From assembly GCA_963812475.1 (NCBI GenBank), contig CAWEVI010000005.1:324922-388921 (forward strand): a stretch of DNA of 64,000 nucleotides, read 5' to 3'. The notes under the pieces were generated by a model, which was not told the DNA's origin, searched no databases, and worked only from the letters and a program-made list of their open reading frames with translations. Source of the DNA: JAMXLO01 sp963812475. Lineage in GTDB: Bacteria; Pseudomonadota; Alphaproteobacteria; Acetobacterales; Acetobacteraceae. Positions 1-9,221 of the stretch are shown here, piece by piece. The stretch's first letter is position 1, and each line of letters starts with the position of its first letter. Position numbers and translations under genes: made by a program.

Positions 1-1044
1 CTGGGGCACGGCTCGATCCCGGCGGTGCACGCCGACCGGCTGCGCGCGGCCGAGGAAGCCGGTGCGCTGGCGGTGAAGCTGATCTCGCAGCCGATCCGGC
101 CGTCGGAGATCATCACCGCGGCATCGGTTGAGAATGCGCTACGCGTGCTGCTGGCGCTGGGCGGTTCAACCAACGCGTTGATCCACCTGACGGCGATCGC
201 CGGACGGCGGGGCGTGCGCGTCGATTTGAATCGGCTGAACGAGCTGTCTGATACGACGCCCGTGATGGTGGATTTGAAACCGACCGGCGAAGGCTACATG
301 GAGGATTTCCACGCCGCGGGCGGCATGCCCGCGCTGCTGTGGGAGTTGCGCGACCTGCTGCACCTGTCGGCGCGCGACGTGACCGGCACGACATTGGAGC
401 AGCGCCTGAGCGAACCGGTGTTTGTCGATCGCCGCTACATCCGCTCGCGCGGCGAACCGGTGTCTCCGGTGGGCGGACTGGTTGCGTTGTTCGGCTCGCT
501 CGCCCCACGCGGTGCGATCCTCAAACGCAGTGCCGCGACGCCTGCGTTGTTCGAGACCGAGGCACGCGCCGTGGTGTTCGATGGACTGGAGGACCTCGCG
601 AACCGCATCGACGACCCGTCGCTGGACGTGTCGGAAAGCGACATCATGGTGCTGAAGAACGCCGGTTCGCTGACACCGGCGGGAATGCCGGAGGCGGGCT
701 ATCTGCCGATCCCGCAAAAGCTGGCGCGGGCCGGGGTGAAGGACATGGTGCGCATGAGCGACTGCCGCATGTCCGGCACAGCGTTCGGCACCATCGTGCT
801 GCACATCACGCCGGAGGCCGCGGCGGGTGGTCCGCTCGGGCTGGTGGAGAGCGGCGACCGCATCCGGCTGTCGGTGCGGGAGCGCCGCCTGGATCTACTG
901 GTCGCACAGGACGTGCTGGACCGGCGCCGCGCCTCGTGGAGCCCGCCTGCGAAGCCCGCGCGCGGCTGGGACCGCATCATCGCTGAACAGGTGCTGCAGG
1001 CCGATGAGGGCTGCGATCTGGCGGTGCTACGGGCGGGCGGATGA
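1..1044 (+). CDS. IlvD/Edd family dehydratase, C-terminal part (sugar-acid or dihydroxy-acid dehydratase)
   Basis: The reading frame is open from the first base, so the N-terminal part lies outside the window; 347 residues are visible. The family removes water from 2,3-dihydroxy acids using an Fe-S cluster and Mg2+. Family motifs are clear: LGGSTNALIHL, GGMPALLWEL, DVTGTTL, and near the C-terminus SDCRMSGTAFGT followed by APEAAAGGPL-like TPEAAAGGPLGLVESGD. That last stretch resembles aldonate dehydratases (arabinonate, xylonate or gluconate type) more than biosynthetic IlvD, but the N-terminal Cys ligands are not in view, so the substrate stays open. It ends 46 bp from a convergent histidine kinase gene. 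Confidence 0.88.
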   Translation: MGHGSIPAVHADRLRAAEEAGALAVKLISQPIRPSEIITAASVENALRVLLALGGSTNALIHLTAIAGRRGVRVDLNRLNELSDTTPVMVDLKPTGEGYMEDFHAAGGMPALLWELRDLLHLSARDVTGTTLEQRLSEPVFVDRRYIRSRGEPVSPVGGLVALFGSLAPRGAILKRSAATPALFETEARAVVFDGLEDLANRIDDPSLDVSESDIMVLKNAGSLTPAGMPEAGYLPIPQKLARAGVKDMVRMSDCRMSGTAFGTIVLHITPEAAAGGPLGLVESGDRIRLSVRERRLDLLVAQDVLDRRRASWSPPAKPARGWDRIIAEQVLQADEGCDLAVLRAGG

Positions 1045-1090
1045 TGGCGGCTTGGACGCCCCGTCATGACAACAGCAGCGAAGCCCGCCT

Positions 1091-4000
1091 TCAGCGGCCG
1101 GTCATGATCGCCTTGATCCGGCTGGCGAGCGTGTCAAACACGAAGGGCTTGTTCAGTACGTGCATGCCATGCTCCAGGGGGCCGTCGCCGAGCATGGCAT
1201 TCTCCCCGTAGCCGGTGATGAACAGTACCTTCAGGTCAGGCCGCAGCAACCGGCCGGCATCCGCCAGCTGCCGCCCGTTGGTCCCTCCCGGCAGACCCAC
1301 GTCGGTGACCATCAAGTCGATGCGGCCATCGGATTGCAGCACCTCCAACCCCGCTGCGCCGTCTTCCACATCGATCGCGTTATAGCCAAGATCCTTCAGC
1401 ACTTCGGTTATGAGCATCCTTACGATCGGCTCGTCGTCGACGACCAGCACAGTCTCGCCCTGTTCGGCACGGGGCATTTCCGACACGTCGGTTGATCGCT
1501 CGGCGCCATCGTCGGCGGCCAAGTGACGCGGCAGATAAAGGCAAACCTTGGTGCCGTTCCCCAGATCGGAATAGATCCGGGCCTGGCCACCGGATTGCCG
1601 CACGAAGCCGTAGATCATGGACAGGCCAAGGCCGGTGCCTTCGCCGACCGGCTTTGTCGTAAAGAACGGGTCGAAGGCGCGGGCTTTCACCTCATCCGTC
1701 ATGCCAGCGCCGGAATCGCCCACGCACAGTGAAACGTATTGTCCCGGCGGCAGCTCATGATCCTTTGCCGCGCGTTCGTCGAAGCACCGGTTCTCGGTCG
1801 CGATCGTCAGCCTGCCGCCAGTCGGCATGGCGTCGCGAGCGTTGATGCACAGATTGAGCAGCGCGTTCTCGAGTTGGTTGCGGTCGATACGAGTGCCCCA
1901 TATCCCGTCCTTCGCAATCACCTCGATGGTGATTTCCGGCCCGACGGTGCGGCGGATCAGGTCCTCCATGCCGGCGACAAGGCGATTGATGTCCGTCGGC
2001 CTGGCATCAAGGACCTGCCGGCGCGAGAAGGCCAGCAGCCGGTGCGTCAGTGCTGCTGCCCGTCTCGTGGCACCCTGCGCCGCAACAAGGTAGCGGTCGA
2101 GTTCCTTGATCCGACCCTGCGCCAGGCGCATGCCCAGCAGTTCCAAGCTGCCGGTGATGCCGGCGAGAAGATTGTTAAAGTCATGCGCGATCCCGCCCGT
2201 AAGCTGACCGACCGCCTCCATCTTCTGCACCTGTCGAAGCTGTTCCTCGGCTGCGCGGCGCTCGGTCAGGTCGATCGCCTCAGGAACGATAGCGATGACG
2301 TCCCCGGTCGCGTTGAATACGGGACGCATGGCGAAATCGAATGCGCGCCGACCTGCGGGCAGGTTCACGACAATTTCCTGTCGCACTGTCTGTCCTGAAG
2401 CGACCAGCGGAACAGCAGCCCGGACCTGTGGGGGAATTCCAGGCGTCCCGGTAAACCATGGCGTCTCCCAGAACGGCTTTCCGACCACATCCTCCAGCCG
2501 AGCTTCGATACCCGCGAGCGAGGTCGGATTTGCGTCGAGCAGAATTCCTTCCGGCGTCATCAGGCCCTGGTATTGGTAGCTGGTCTCGAAGATGGCTCGC
2601 ATGCGGGCAACCGAGACCTCCATCGCGTCCGTCTTCTCCTTCTCGGCCGTGATGTCGCGTCCGACCGAGTTGATCACCCCGTCGCCCGCCACCGCCGTCC
2701 ATGTGATCCAGCGATAGCCGCCATCCTTGTGCTGATAGCGGTTTTCGAAATGCTGCAGCGTCGCCCCCTCCGCGAGGATCGTGGCGGCGCGAGCCGTTCG
2801 CGCGTGATCGTCGGGGTGGATCAGATCGAACCGACTGCGTCCGATCAGATCGTGTTCCGTCCAGCCCAGCATTGCGGTCCACGCGGGATTGACGGACTTT
2901 ATGATTCCGTCGAACCGGACCGTGAGCATGAGGTCGGTCGAGAGCTGCCATAGGCGATCGCGATCCGCCGTGCGTTCCGCAACCAGTCGCTCGAGTTCCG
3001 CATGTCTGCGCAGGTTCGCTTCGCGGGCTTTGACAACCTCGCTCACGTCAACGAATGCTCCCACCGCACCGCGGGGTTTGCCCGATGGATCGAACAATGG
3101 TCGGGCGTTTCCGTAGATGTGCCTGATGTCGCCGTTGTCAAACGCGAGCGTCTCCTCGAAGCCGCGGATCTCCTGACCCGTCGCGGCGGCCGTCTGGAGC
3201 GGCAGTTCCCCGGGAGGGATTTCCGCGCCGTCTCTGAGCACCCGGAAGTGTTGTACCGCGGACTGATCCGCCGCCGTTTTGGAAACGTTCGCGCCGGACG
3301 GTACACGCAGGATGTCCAGACCGGCCTGGTTGGACGAAACGTCGCGACACTCGGGGTCGTGCGCCAGCCAAACCGCGGCCGGCACTGCGTCGAGTACCGC
3401 TTCCAGCTCCTCCGCCTTGTCGCGCAACTCGCGCTCAATGCGTTTGCGCTCGGTCACGTCCTCGACGACGACATTGATGCCGACGACGTTGCCCGCCGCG
3501 TCCTTCTGCGGGAACCATTGCGCGATCCATGAGCGGAGCACACCGGGCCGTGCGGATGTTTCACCTTCGACTTCGAGATCCTGGACCGGCTCCCCGGTTG
3601 CCAGGACCCTTCGGGCTATCAATTCCAGCAGATCGGCAAGCGCCGGAACGATATCGCGGATCGTCTTGCCCATGTGGGCAGCGACCGAGTGACCGTCGAT
3701 CTCGGCCATTCGCTCATTGACGCGGACGATGTGCAGATCCGGGCTGATGACGGCCAAACCGACCGGCGCCGAGGCGTAGATGGATTCGAGCTCTGAAAGC
3801 TGCTGCCGGGACAGCTCCTCGCTATCCTGCAAGGCCTGCTGCTGGCGCTTCTGTTCGGTGACATCACGGAAATAGATCGCGATGCCGTCGCCGCAGGGGA
3901 AGATGCTGTTCTCGAACCATACGCCGAGCGGCGAATAGAATTCTTCGCAGCGCAACGGGAAACGTTCAGCCATCGCCTTGCGGCATGCCTGCTCGAAGGC

Positions 4001-4219
4001 GCCGCCGGGCGGCCGCGGGAACGCCCGCCAGACGTTCTTGCCCAGGAATTCACGGCCGATGCCGATCGTCGCCCTCGCGCGTTCGCTGATGTAGATGAAA
4101 CGCCAAGCCCGATCGAACACGACGACGCAGTCGGTCGTGCATTCCAGCACTGCCGCCGCGTCGATCGAGAAGTCGTTCTCACCCCTGCTCTTCGAGCCTT
4201 TCGGGCCGGCGCTGAACAT
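1091..4219 (-). CDS. cytosolic multi-PAS hybrid sensor histidine kinase
   Basis: 1042 residues with no membrane segment or signal peptide, so a soluble sensor. It contains five PAS-like modules (about residues 25-125, 140-260, 270-395, 420-525 and 535-655). A HisKA H-box follows with GGIAHDFNN (His679), then HATPase boxes: N-box around Asn793, DSGAGM 835-840, FDPFFTT 849-855 and GTGLGLS 861-867. A C-terminal receiver domain has VVDDEP 926-931, phospho-acceptor Asp973 and Lys1024. The H-box type is that of the HWE-unlike PAS/HisKA-receiver hybrids common in alphaproteobacteria. The ATG at 4219 was chosen; the frame stays open upstream to a TTG at 4312 with no better ribosome site. No response regulator or phosphotransfer gene lies beside it, so its output partner is unknown. 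Confidence 0.9.
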   Translation of the reverse strand: MFSAGPKGSKSRGENDFSIDAAAVLECTTDCVVVFDRAWRFIYISERARATIGIGREFLGKNVWRAFPRPPGGAFEQACRKAMAERFPLRCEEFYSPLGVWFENSIFPCGDGIAIYFRDVTEQKRQQQALQDSEELSRQQLSELESIYASAPVGLAVISPDLHIVRVNERMAEIDGHSVAAHMGKTIRDIVPALADLLELIARRVLATGEPVQDLEVEGETSARPGVLRSWIAQWFPQKDAAGNVVGINVVVEDVTERKRIERELRDKAEELEAVLDAVPAAVWLAHDPECRDVSSNQAGLDILRVPSGANVSKTAADQSAVQHFRVLRDGAEIPPGELPLQTAAATGQEIRGFEETLAFDNGDIRHIYGNARPLFDPSGKPRGAVGAFVDVSEVVKAREANLRRHAELERLVAERTADRDRLWQLSTDLMLTVRFDGIIKSVNPAWTAMLGWTEHDLIGRSRFDLIHPDDHARTARAATILAEGATLQHFENRYQHKDGGYRWITWTAVAGDGVINSVGRDITAEKEKTDAMEVSVARMRAIFETSYQYQGLMTPEGILLDANPTSLAGIEARLEDVVGKPFWETPWFTGTPGIPPQVRAAVPLVASGQTVRQEIVVNLPAGRRAFDFAMRPVFNATGDVIAIVPEAIDLTERRAAEEQLRQVQKMEAVGQLTGGIAHDFNNLLAGITGSLELLGMRLAQGRIKELDRYLVAAQGATRRAAALTHRLLAFSRRQVLDARPTDINRLVAGMEDLIRRTVGPEITIEVIAKDGIWGTRIDRNQLENALLNLCINARDAMPTGGRLTIATENRCFDERAAKDHELPPGQYVSLCVGDSGAGMTDEVKARAFDPFFTTKPVGEGTGLGLSMIYGFVRQSGGQARIYSDLGNGTKVCLYLPRHLAADDGAERSTDVSEMPRAEQGETVLVVDDEPIVRMLITEVLKDLGYNAIDVEDGAAGLEVLQSDGRIDLMVTDVGLPGGTNGRQLADAGRLLRPDLKVLFITGYGENAMLGDGPLEHGMHVLNKPFVFDTLASRIKAIMTGR

Positions 4220-4439
4220 CGGGGTACCCCGCGTTGACGAGATGGCGGAATGACCGCGGACGCAGCCCCGATCAGGCTTCTGAGCCACGCCTGACAATGG
4301 TCGCAAGCGCAATTTTTTACCACCGGCTGTCGCCCTGGTGTCAAGGGATCATCCGGGTCTTGATGCCGCACGCCCCTGGTCCGGCCAATCCAAATATGCC
4401 GACAGCGAAATGGCGGTGCCGCCGGCGATTGGCAAGAGT

Positions 4440-4727
4440 GATTGGGCCGGGCATGCGTCGCGAGTGAGCAAAGCCAGGCGTGCCACCGCAGTGTGCGCGC
4501 CGATGAAGAAATCCGGCAGTACGCCGGTTCTCCTGCCGCCCGAGGCTCGGTAGCGCTGGAACGCCTTGCTCGAGGAACAGCGCCGGACGCGGCATCGGCT
4601 CCATCGCCACGCCCGCATCACGCAGGACAACGTCAAGCCCTTCCGTAATATCGCGAAGCTCTCGGGTAATACAAAATAGGCTGTCGTTCGCTCGCAGGCC
4701 ATGGCGGTACGGAGCCGGGCCGGCCAT
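4440..4727 (-). pseudogene. frameshifted PIN-domain (VapC-like) relic
   Basis: Two overlapping minus-strand frames together match the C-terminal half of a VapC-type PIN ribonuclease. The upstream frame gives EPMPRPALFLE. The other frame, from about 4570, gives KAFQRYRASGGRRTG, then LPDFFIGAHTAVARLALLTRD, which is the conserved C-terminal acidic motif of this toxin group. The join needs a one-base shift near 4571. The N-terminal acidic residue and the start are missing and no antitoxin gene lies upstream. I read it as a decayed toxin gene within the roughly 520-bp gap between the kinase and the esterase. The rest of the gap shows nothing recognisable. Confidence 0.6.
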
Positions 4728-4742
4728 GGCGATCGAGGACGC

Positions 4743-5810
4743 TCAGGGACCAGCCGACGGCGCGAGGAACCAGTCGAGCATCGCGCTGCCCTCGTCGCGC
4801 GGATAGGTGTGGGACAGATCGGCGATCTCGCGATACGTGACCTTCGCGCCGGCCGCCGTCAGCGCACGCCGCGCGGTACGCGCGATCGACACTGGAAACA
4901 TCCAGTCCAGCGCGCCGTGCACCAGATAAACCGGCAGCCCGCTCATGCGCCGTGGCTCGGCCATCGTCAGCAGCAGCGGATGAAAGCTTGCCGCGACCGG
5001 CGCCAGATGGGTGAACGGCGACCCCTCATCCAGCCCGGTCAGCAGCGTGAACGTGCCGCCGTCGCTCATGCCACTCAGCAACAGGCGCGTCCGGTCCACG
5101 TGCCAGCCCTGCGCAGTCTGCTCCAGCACACGGGAAATATGGGCGCCGTCCACCTCCGGGGCCATCAGCGACCACGTTTGGCCGATGGCGGTGGGCGCGA
5201 CCAGGATAACACCGCGGCTGCGCGCCTCGCGCACCCAGCTCCACAGGAACAGCCGACCGTGGCCGGATCCGCCATGCAGCGCCATCACCAGCGGATGCGC
5301 GCGCGCCGGATCGTAGTCCTCCGGAACAAAGACCGAGAAACCCCCGCGCTCGCCGGTGTCGTTCCCGGCATGCATGATCCCCGTCCGAACATCGGTGCGC
5401 GCCACGCCGACCCTCAGGCGATCCAGCAGCGCCTGATCGTCGCGCCGCTCCGGTTCAAGGAAGTACCGGCTCACCGACGGCAACGCCGCAGCGACCGGAT
5501 AGAGCGCCTCCTGCGCGCGGCTCACAAATCGCAGCGCGCGATAGGTCTGCCGCAGCGCATCAGCCGAACCAACCGCGGCACGCAACCCGTCGCACGCATG
5601 CAGCGTCAATCGCACGGCGCGTTCGACGGGGTCGCGCAACTGCATCAGACCCGCCGACCAGACCGCGTCGGCCAACGCCGAGCGCAGTCCAGCGTCGCGA
5701 GCCCCCAGCGTAGCCACCAAAGCCTCGAGACGCGGCGGATGCATACGCTGTGCGATGACGCCCAGCGTATCGAGCGTATCCAGCAACCGCGCGATCAGAC
5801 ATGCGCTCAT
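4743..5810 (-). CDS. alpha/beta-hydrolase, phospholipase/carboxylesterase (PHB-depolymerase-like)
   Basis: 355 residues. The C-terminal two thirds form an alpha/beta-hydrolase: oxyanion-hole HGGSGHG near residues 179-185, nucleophile elbow GMSDGG with Ser249, acidic residue Asp302 in HGALDWMFPV and His334 in LSHTYP. The N-terminal 150 residues are helical with no recognised domain. No signal peptide is evident. The family hydrolyses carboxylic esters, and the substrate cannot be read from sequence. The ATG at 5810 lies 9 bp after the stop of the frameshifted NlpC/P60-like gene on the same strand, so the two were probably cotranscribed. Confidence 0.8.
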   Translation of the reverse strand: MSACLIARLLDTLDTLGVIAQRMHPPRLEALVATLGARDAGLRSALADAVWSAGLMQLRDPVERAVRLTLHACDGLRAAVGSADALRQTYRALRFVSRAQEALYPVAAALPSVSRYFLEPERRDDQALLDRLRVGVARTDVRTGIMHAGNDTGERGGFSVFVPEDYDPARAHPLVMALHGGSGHGRLFLWSWVREARSRGVILVAPTAIGQTWSLMAPEVDGAHISRVLEQTAQGWHVDRTRLLLSGMSDGGTFTLLTGLDEGSPFTHLAPVAASFHPLLLTMAEPRRMSGLPVYLVHGALDWMFPVSIARTARRALTAAGAKVTYREIADLSHTYPRDEGSAMLDWFLAPSAGP

Positions 5811-5819
5811 TGCAGCCTC

Positions 5820-6474
5820 CTACGACCAGTCCGCCGCATGGACATAATAGCGCAGCGCGCCGCCCCCGCCGGGCGTCCACGCCCCGGGGTGGTGACGGAA
5901 CCCCGATGCGGTGGTGACGCTGAGCGCGTTCTGCTCGCCAGCCTGGGTCTCCTGCGCACCATCACGGTCAATTTGCGCAAGGGTCTTCTCGCTCGGGCGC
6001 ACGATCGCGATGTGGCCGGGCTTGCGCGGATCGGGGTTCTCGAATGCCTCCAGCACCAGTTCGCCATGATTGGCGGCCCCCTGCGCCTCAAGCTGCGAGT
6101 CAAGCATACGCCAACAGGACGCCGCGCCATGATCGCGCAGCCACCGCATCTGAGCGTTCGCCAGCAACTCCTGCGAATGCTCCGGTGGGCGCAGAACATA
6201 GATTCCGCAGGCGTTCCGCCATCGCCGCGACGAATGCGCTGCAATGGGTCTTCGCCTCCCGTCCGCCGGGCTCCCGCCGATCCGCCGCCCCGGTCCGCCA
6301 GTCGATATGCCAGCCGGCCACCCAGAGATGGTCCACACCGCTGGCGTCGAGGAACCGCTCGAGCTGGCGCCCCTGCGGCGTGATCGGCCCGCAGCACGGC
6401 TGCCCATGCGCCGCACAGGGTGCCAACACCAGCGCGATCGGCCACCAGCGCATTGTCGGGGTTCCCGCTCCCAT
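5820..6474 (-). pseudogene. secreted NlpC/P60- or CHAP-like amidase, frameshifted
   Basis: The first frame runs from an ATG at 6474 (or 6453, MRWWPIALVLAPCAAHG, a signal peptide) to about 6208. It contains HCSAFVAAMAERL with a candidate catalytic Cys78 (counted from 6474). The downstream half is one frame over, beginning GIYVLRPPEHSQELL and containing KPGHIAIVRP, a candidate catalytic His, and a GFRHHPGAW motif before a TAG at 5820. A Cys in a CSAFV context and a His in a GHIAIV context are typical of NlpC/P60-like cell-wall or amide hydrolases. Joining the halves needs a one-base change near 6207. This may be a true pseudogene or a sequencing error; both halves keep coherent protein sequence, so any inactivation is recent. 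Confidence 0.65.
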
Positions 6475-6517
6475 GGTGTCAGTCTAGACTGCCGAACCCA
6501 CCCAAGGAGACAAGACC

Positions 6518-7927
6518 ATGGCACCGCCGCCGCCTTTCGGCGCGAATTCCGCCGCCGCCCGCGATATCGCCAATGTGCTGCATCCCTACACCGACCTGGT
6601 GACCCATCAGGAAGTCGGACCGGTGGTGATCACCCGCGGCAAGGGCGTGCGGGTGTGGGACGATGCCGGCAAGGACTACATCGAGAGTGTCGCTGGCCTG
6701 TGGTGCGCCTCGCTCGGCTTCGACAACGAGCGGCTGGTGCAGGCCGCTGCGAACCAGATGCGCAAGCTGCCATTCTATCATGCATTTACCGCGAAATCGC
6801 ACGAACCGCTGATCGACCTATCCGAAATGCTGATCCAGCGCGCGCCGGTGCCGATGAGCAAGGTGTTCTTCGCCAACTCCGGCTCCGAGGCGAATGACAG
6901 CGCGATCAAGATGGTGTGGTATTTCAACAATGCCCTCGGGCGGCCGAACAAGAAGAAGATCATCGGCCGGCTGAAGGGTTATCACGGCATCACCATCGCC
7001 TCCGCCTCGCTCACCGGAATTCCGCACAACCACCGGGCGTTCGACGTGCCGCTGCCGGGCTTCATCCACACCATGGCGCCATACCACTACCACGGCGCCA
7101 ACCCTGGCGAGAGCGAGGAGGCGTTTGCCTCGCGCTGCGCCGAGGAACTCGAGAAGATGATCCTCGCCGAGGGGCCGGATACGGTGGCGGCGATGTGGGC
7201 TGAGCCGATCATGGGCGCCGGCGGCGTGATCGTCCCGCCGCGCACCTACTTCGAGAAGATACAGGCGGTGCTGCGGAAGTACGATGTGCTGTTCGTCGCC
7301 GACGAGGTGATCTGCGGGTTCTGGCGGACCGGCAACTACTGGGGCAGCCAGACGCTGAACATGCAGCCCGACATCCTGACCTGCGCCAAGGCGCTGTCCT
7401 CGTCCTATCTGCCGATCAGCGCCGTGATGGTGAACGACCGCGTGTTCCAGGGCCTCGCGAAGCAGAGCCACGAGATCGGCACGTTCGGCCACGGCTTCAC
7501 TTATTCCGGCCACCCAGTGCCGGCGGCCGTCGCGATCGAGACCCTGAAGATCTACGACGAGATGAACATCGGCGAGCACGTCCGCACGGTCGGCACGTAC
7601 ATGCAGAAGGAACTGCGGCGCCGCTTCGCCGAGCATCCGCTGGTCGGCGAGGTGCGCGGCATCGGCCTGATCGCCGCGCTCGAACTGGTGGCCGATAAGG
7701 AGACGCACCAGAATTTTGAACCATCTGCCCGGGTCGGGGGACGCTTCACCAAGCTGATCGAGGAGAATGGTGTGATCGGCCGCACGGTGCCGGGCGACAT
7801 TCTCTGCTTCAGCCCGCCGCTGATCATCAGCGAGGCGGAGGTGAACGAGATGCTGGACCGCATCGGCAAGGCGCTCGACGAACTGACGGTGCAATTGCGG
7901 CGCGAACAGATCGCGGTGGTGCGGTAG
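6518..7927 (+). CDS. class III PLP-dependent aminotransferase (omega-aminotransferase family)
   Basis: 469 residues, the usual length for the family that moves an amino group from a terminal amine or beta/omega-amino acid to pyruvate or a similar keto acid. Seen: PLP-phosphate loop FANSGSEANDSA (about 118-129), Asp262 in VADEVICGFWRTG, and Schiff-base Lys291 in TCAKALSSSYLPIS. The ATG has a good site, AAGGAGA, 8 bases upstream. The gene stands alone and is divergent from the frameshifted amidase gene, so neighbours give no clue to the amine donor (putrescine, beta-alanine, taurine or others). Confidence 0.9.
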   Translation: MAPPPPFGANSAAARDIANVLHPYTDLVTHQEVGPVVITRGKGVRVWDDAGKDYIESVAGLWCASLGFDNERLVQAAANQMRKLPFYHAFTAKSHEPLIDLSEMLIQRAPVPMSKVFFANSGSEANDSAIKMVWYFNNALGRPNKKKIIGRLKGYHGITIASASLTGIPHNHRAFDVPLPGFIHTMAPYHYHGANPGESEEAFASRCAEELEKMILAEGPDTVAAMWAEPIMGAGGVIVPPRTYFEKIQAVLRKYDVLFVADEVICGFWRTGNYWGSQTLNMQPDILTCAKALSSSYLPISAVMVNDRVFQGLAKQSHEIGTFGHGFTYSGHPVPAAVAIETLKIYDEMNIGEHVRTVGTYMQKELRRRFAEHPLVGEVRGIGLIAALELVADKETHQNFEPSARVGGRFTKLIEENGVIGRTVPGDILCFSPPLIISEAEVNEMLDRIGKALDELTVQLRREQIAVVR

Positions 7928-8007
7928 GAGGCACCGGTAAAGTGCTCCCCTTCCGCTTTGGGGAGAGGTGCGATTTCATTACCTTGTCCCAAGTCGATGC
8001 TATCCCG

Positions 8008-8040
8008 CACCCTAACCCCCTCCCCGAATGGGAGGGGGAC
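8008..8040. repeat. single REP-like GC-rich palindromic element
   Basis: CCCTAACCCCCTCCCC, then GAATGGGAGGGGGAC. It is closely related to each arm of the inverted pair at 10485-10591. A second imperfect palindrome, GTGCTCCCC...GGGGAGAGGTGC, lies about 40 bp to the left (around 7943-7973). Together they fill the gap between the convergent aminotransferase and prenyl-synthase genes and could end transcription from both sides. Confidence 0.6.
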
Positions 8041-8051
8041 ACGTATCGTCT

Positions 8052-9116
8052 CTACCGGGCGCGGCTCACCGTGTAATCCGCCACATCCAACAGCGCCCGC
8101 CGCAACGCGCTGTCAGGGAACGGCGCAAGCGCTGCCTTCGCCGCCGCAACGAACGCCGCGGCGCGGTCAAGCGTGGCACGAATCGCGCCACAGCTTTCCA
8201 TCAGATGCAGCGCGCGATCCAGATCGGCGTCCTTCTGCTCGCTTGCTTCGATGGTCCGACGCCAGAAGTCACGGTCGGCCACATCGGCCGCCTGGTACGC
8301 CACCAGCACCGGCAGCGTGATCTTGCCCTCGCGGAAATCGTCGCCAATGGTCTTGCCCAGCACCGTCTGATCCGCCGCATAGTCCAGCGCGTCGTCAACC
8401 AACTGGAATGCGATTCCAAGGTTCAGGCCGTAATCGGCAAGCGCCGCTGCCTCGCTCGCGGGCCGCCCCGCGACCACGGGACCCACCTCGCAGGCCGCCG
8501 CGAACAGGGCCGCCGTCTTGCCCCTGACCACATCGAGATATCGCGCCTCCGGCGTGGACAGATCGTTCTGCGTTGCAAGCTGCAGCACCTCGCCCTCGGC
8601 GATCGTCGCCGCCGCGCGCGCGAGGATGGACAGCACGACGAGCGAACCGTCCTCCACCATCAGCTGAAAGGCACGGGCGAACAGGAAATCGCCCACCAGT
8701 ACCGACGCCTGATTGCCGAACACCGCGTTGGCCGAGGCCAGGCCTCGCCGCAGCAGGCTCGCGTCAACCACATCGTCGTGCAGCAGCGTGGCAGTGTGGA
8801 TGAACTCGACGCAGGCGGCGAGCTTCACATGCCGCGCGCCGACGCCATCGCGAGGATAGCCGCACAACCGCGCCGAGGCGAGCGTGAGCAGCGGGCGCAG
8901 CCGTTTGCCGCCGGCGGCGACGATATGCGCGGCAAGCTGCGGGATCAGCGCCACCGGGCTGTCCATGCGCGCCACAATGGTGCGGTTGCACGCGTCCATG
9001 TCGGGCCGCAGCAGGGCAATCAGCGCGCCGAGCGCATCTTCGCCACCCAAGGCGCGCGCATCCGGGCGCTGAAGCGGCGCCGGACTAGCCTGGGACGGAA
9101 TAGCGACAACGTCCAA
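8052..9116 (-). CDS. ispB: octaprenyl-diphosphate synthase (trans-polyprenyl synthase)
   Basis: 354 residues. The family condenses farnesyl diphosphate with isopentenyl diphosphate units to make the ubiquinone side chain. The first Asp-rich motif is DDVVD (114-118), the second DDALD (241-245); GKRLRP (70-75) and GKT (199-201) are also present. The start is the TTG at 9116, supported by CAGGAG 7-12 bases upstream; the same frame stays open far upstream but there it only mirrors the opposite-strand genes. The DUF2007 gene next door, divergent, is a familiar alphaproteobacterial arrangement for this synthase. Chain length (C40 or C50) cannot be read directly. Confidence 0.9.
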   Translation of the reverse strand: MDVVAIPSQASPAPLQRPDARALGGEDALGALIALLRPDMDACNRTIVARMDSPVALIPQLAAHIVAAGGKRLRPLLTLASARLCGYPRDGVGARHVKLAACVEFIHTATLLHDDVVDASLLRRGLASANAVFGNQASVLVGDFLFARAFQLMVEDGSLVVLSILARAAATIAEGEVLQLATQNDLSTPEARYLDVVRGKTAALFAAACEVGPVVAGRPASEAAALADYGLNLGIAFQLVDDALDYAADQTVLGKTIGDDFREGKITLPVLVAYQAADVADRDFWRRTIEASEQKDADLDRALHLMESCGAIRATLDRAAAFVAAAKAALAPFPDSALRRALLDVADYTVSRAR

Positions 9117-9155
9117 GCTGGTCTCCTGACTTGTGCACGTCCGGCGGGCACTGGC

Positions 9156-9185
9156 ACCATATCTGCGGCCCCGAAAACGGGTCAA
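9156..9185 (-). promoter_or_regulatory. predicted sigma70-type promoter for ispB
   Basis: On the minus strand, TTGACC (9185-9180), an 18-bp spacer and TATGGT (9161-9156) lie about 40 bp upstream of the TTG start. Motif match only. Confidence 0.45.
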
Positions 9186-9221
9186 GCAAAGCCGCATCAC
9201 CCCGCTTCCGGAATATGCCAC

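Noticed and set aside
4701..6383. A 560-codon open frame on the plus strand opposite the esterase and amidase genes.
   Set aside because: Arg/Gln/His-rich with no recognisable domain; it mirrors the real genes on the other strand, as expected in G+C-rich DNA.
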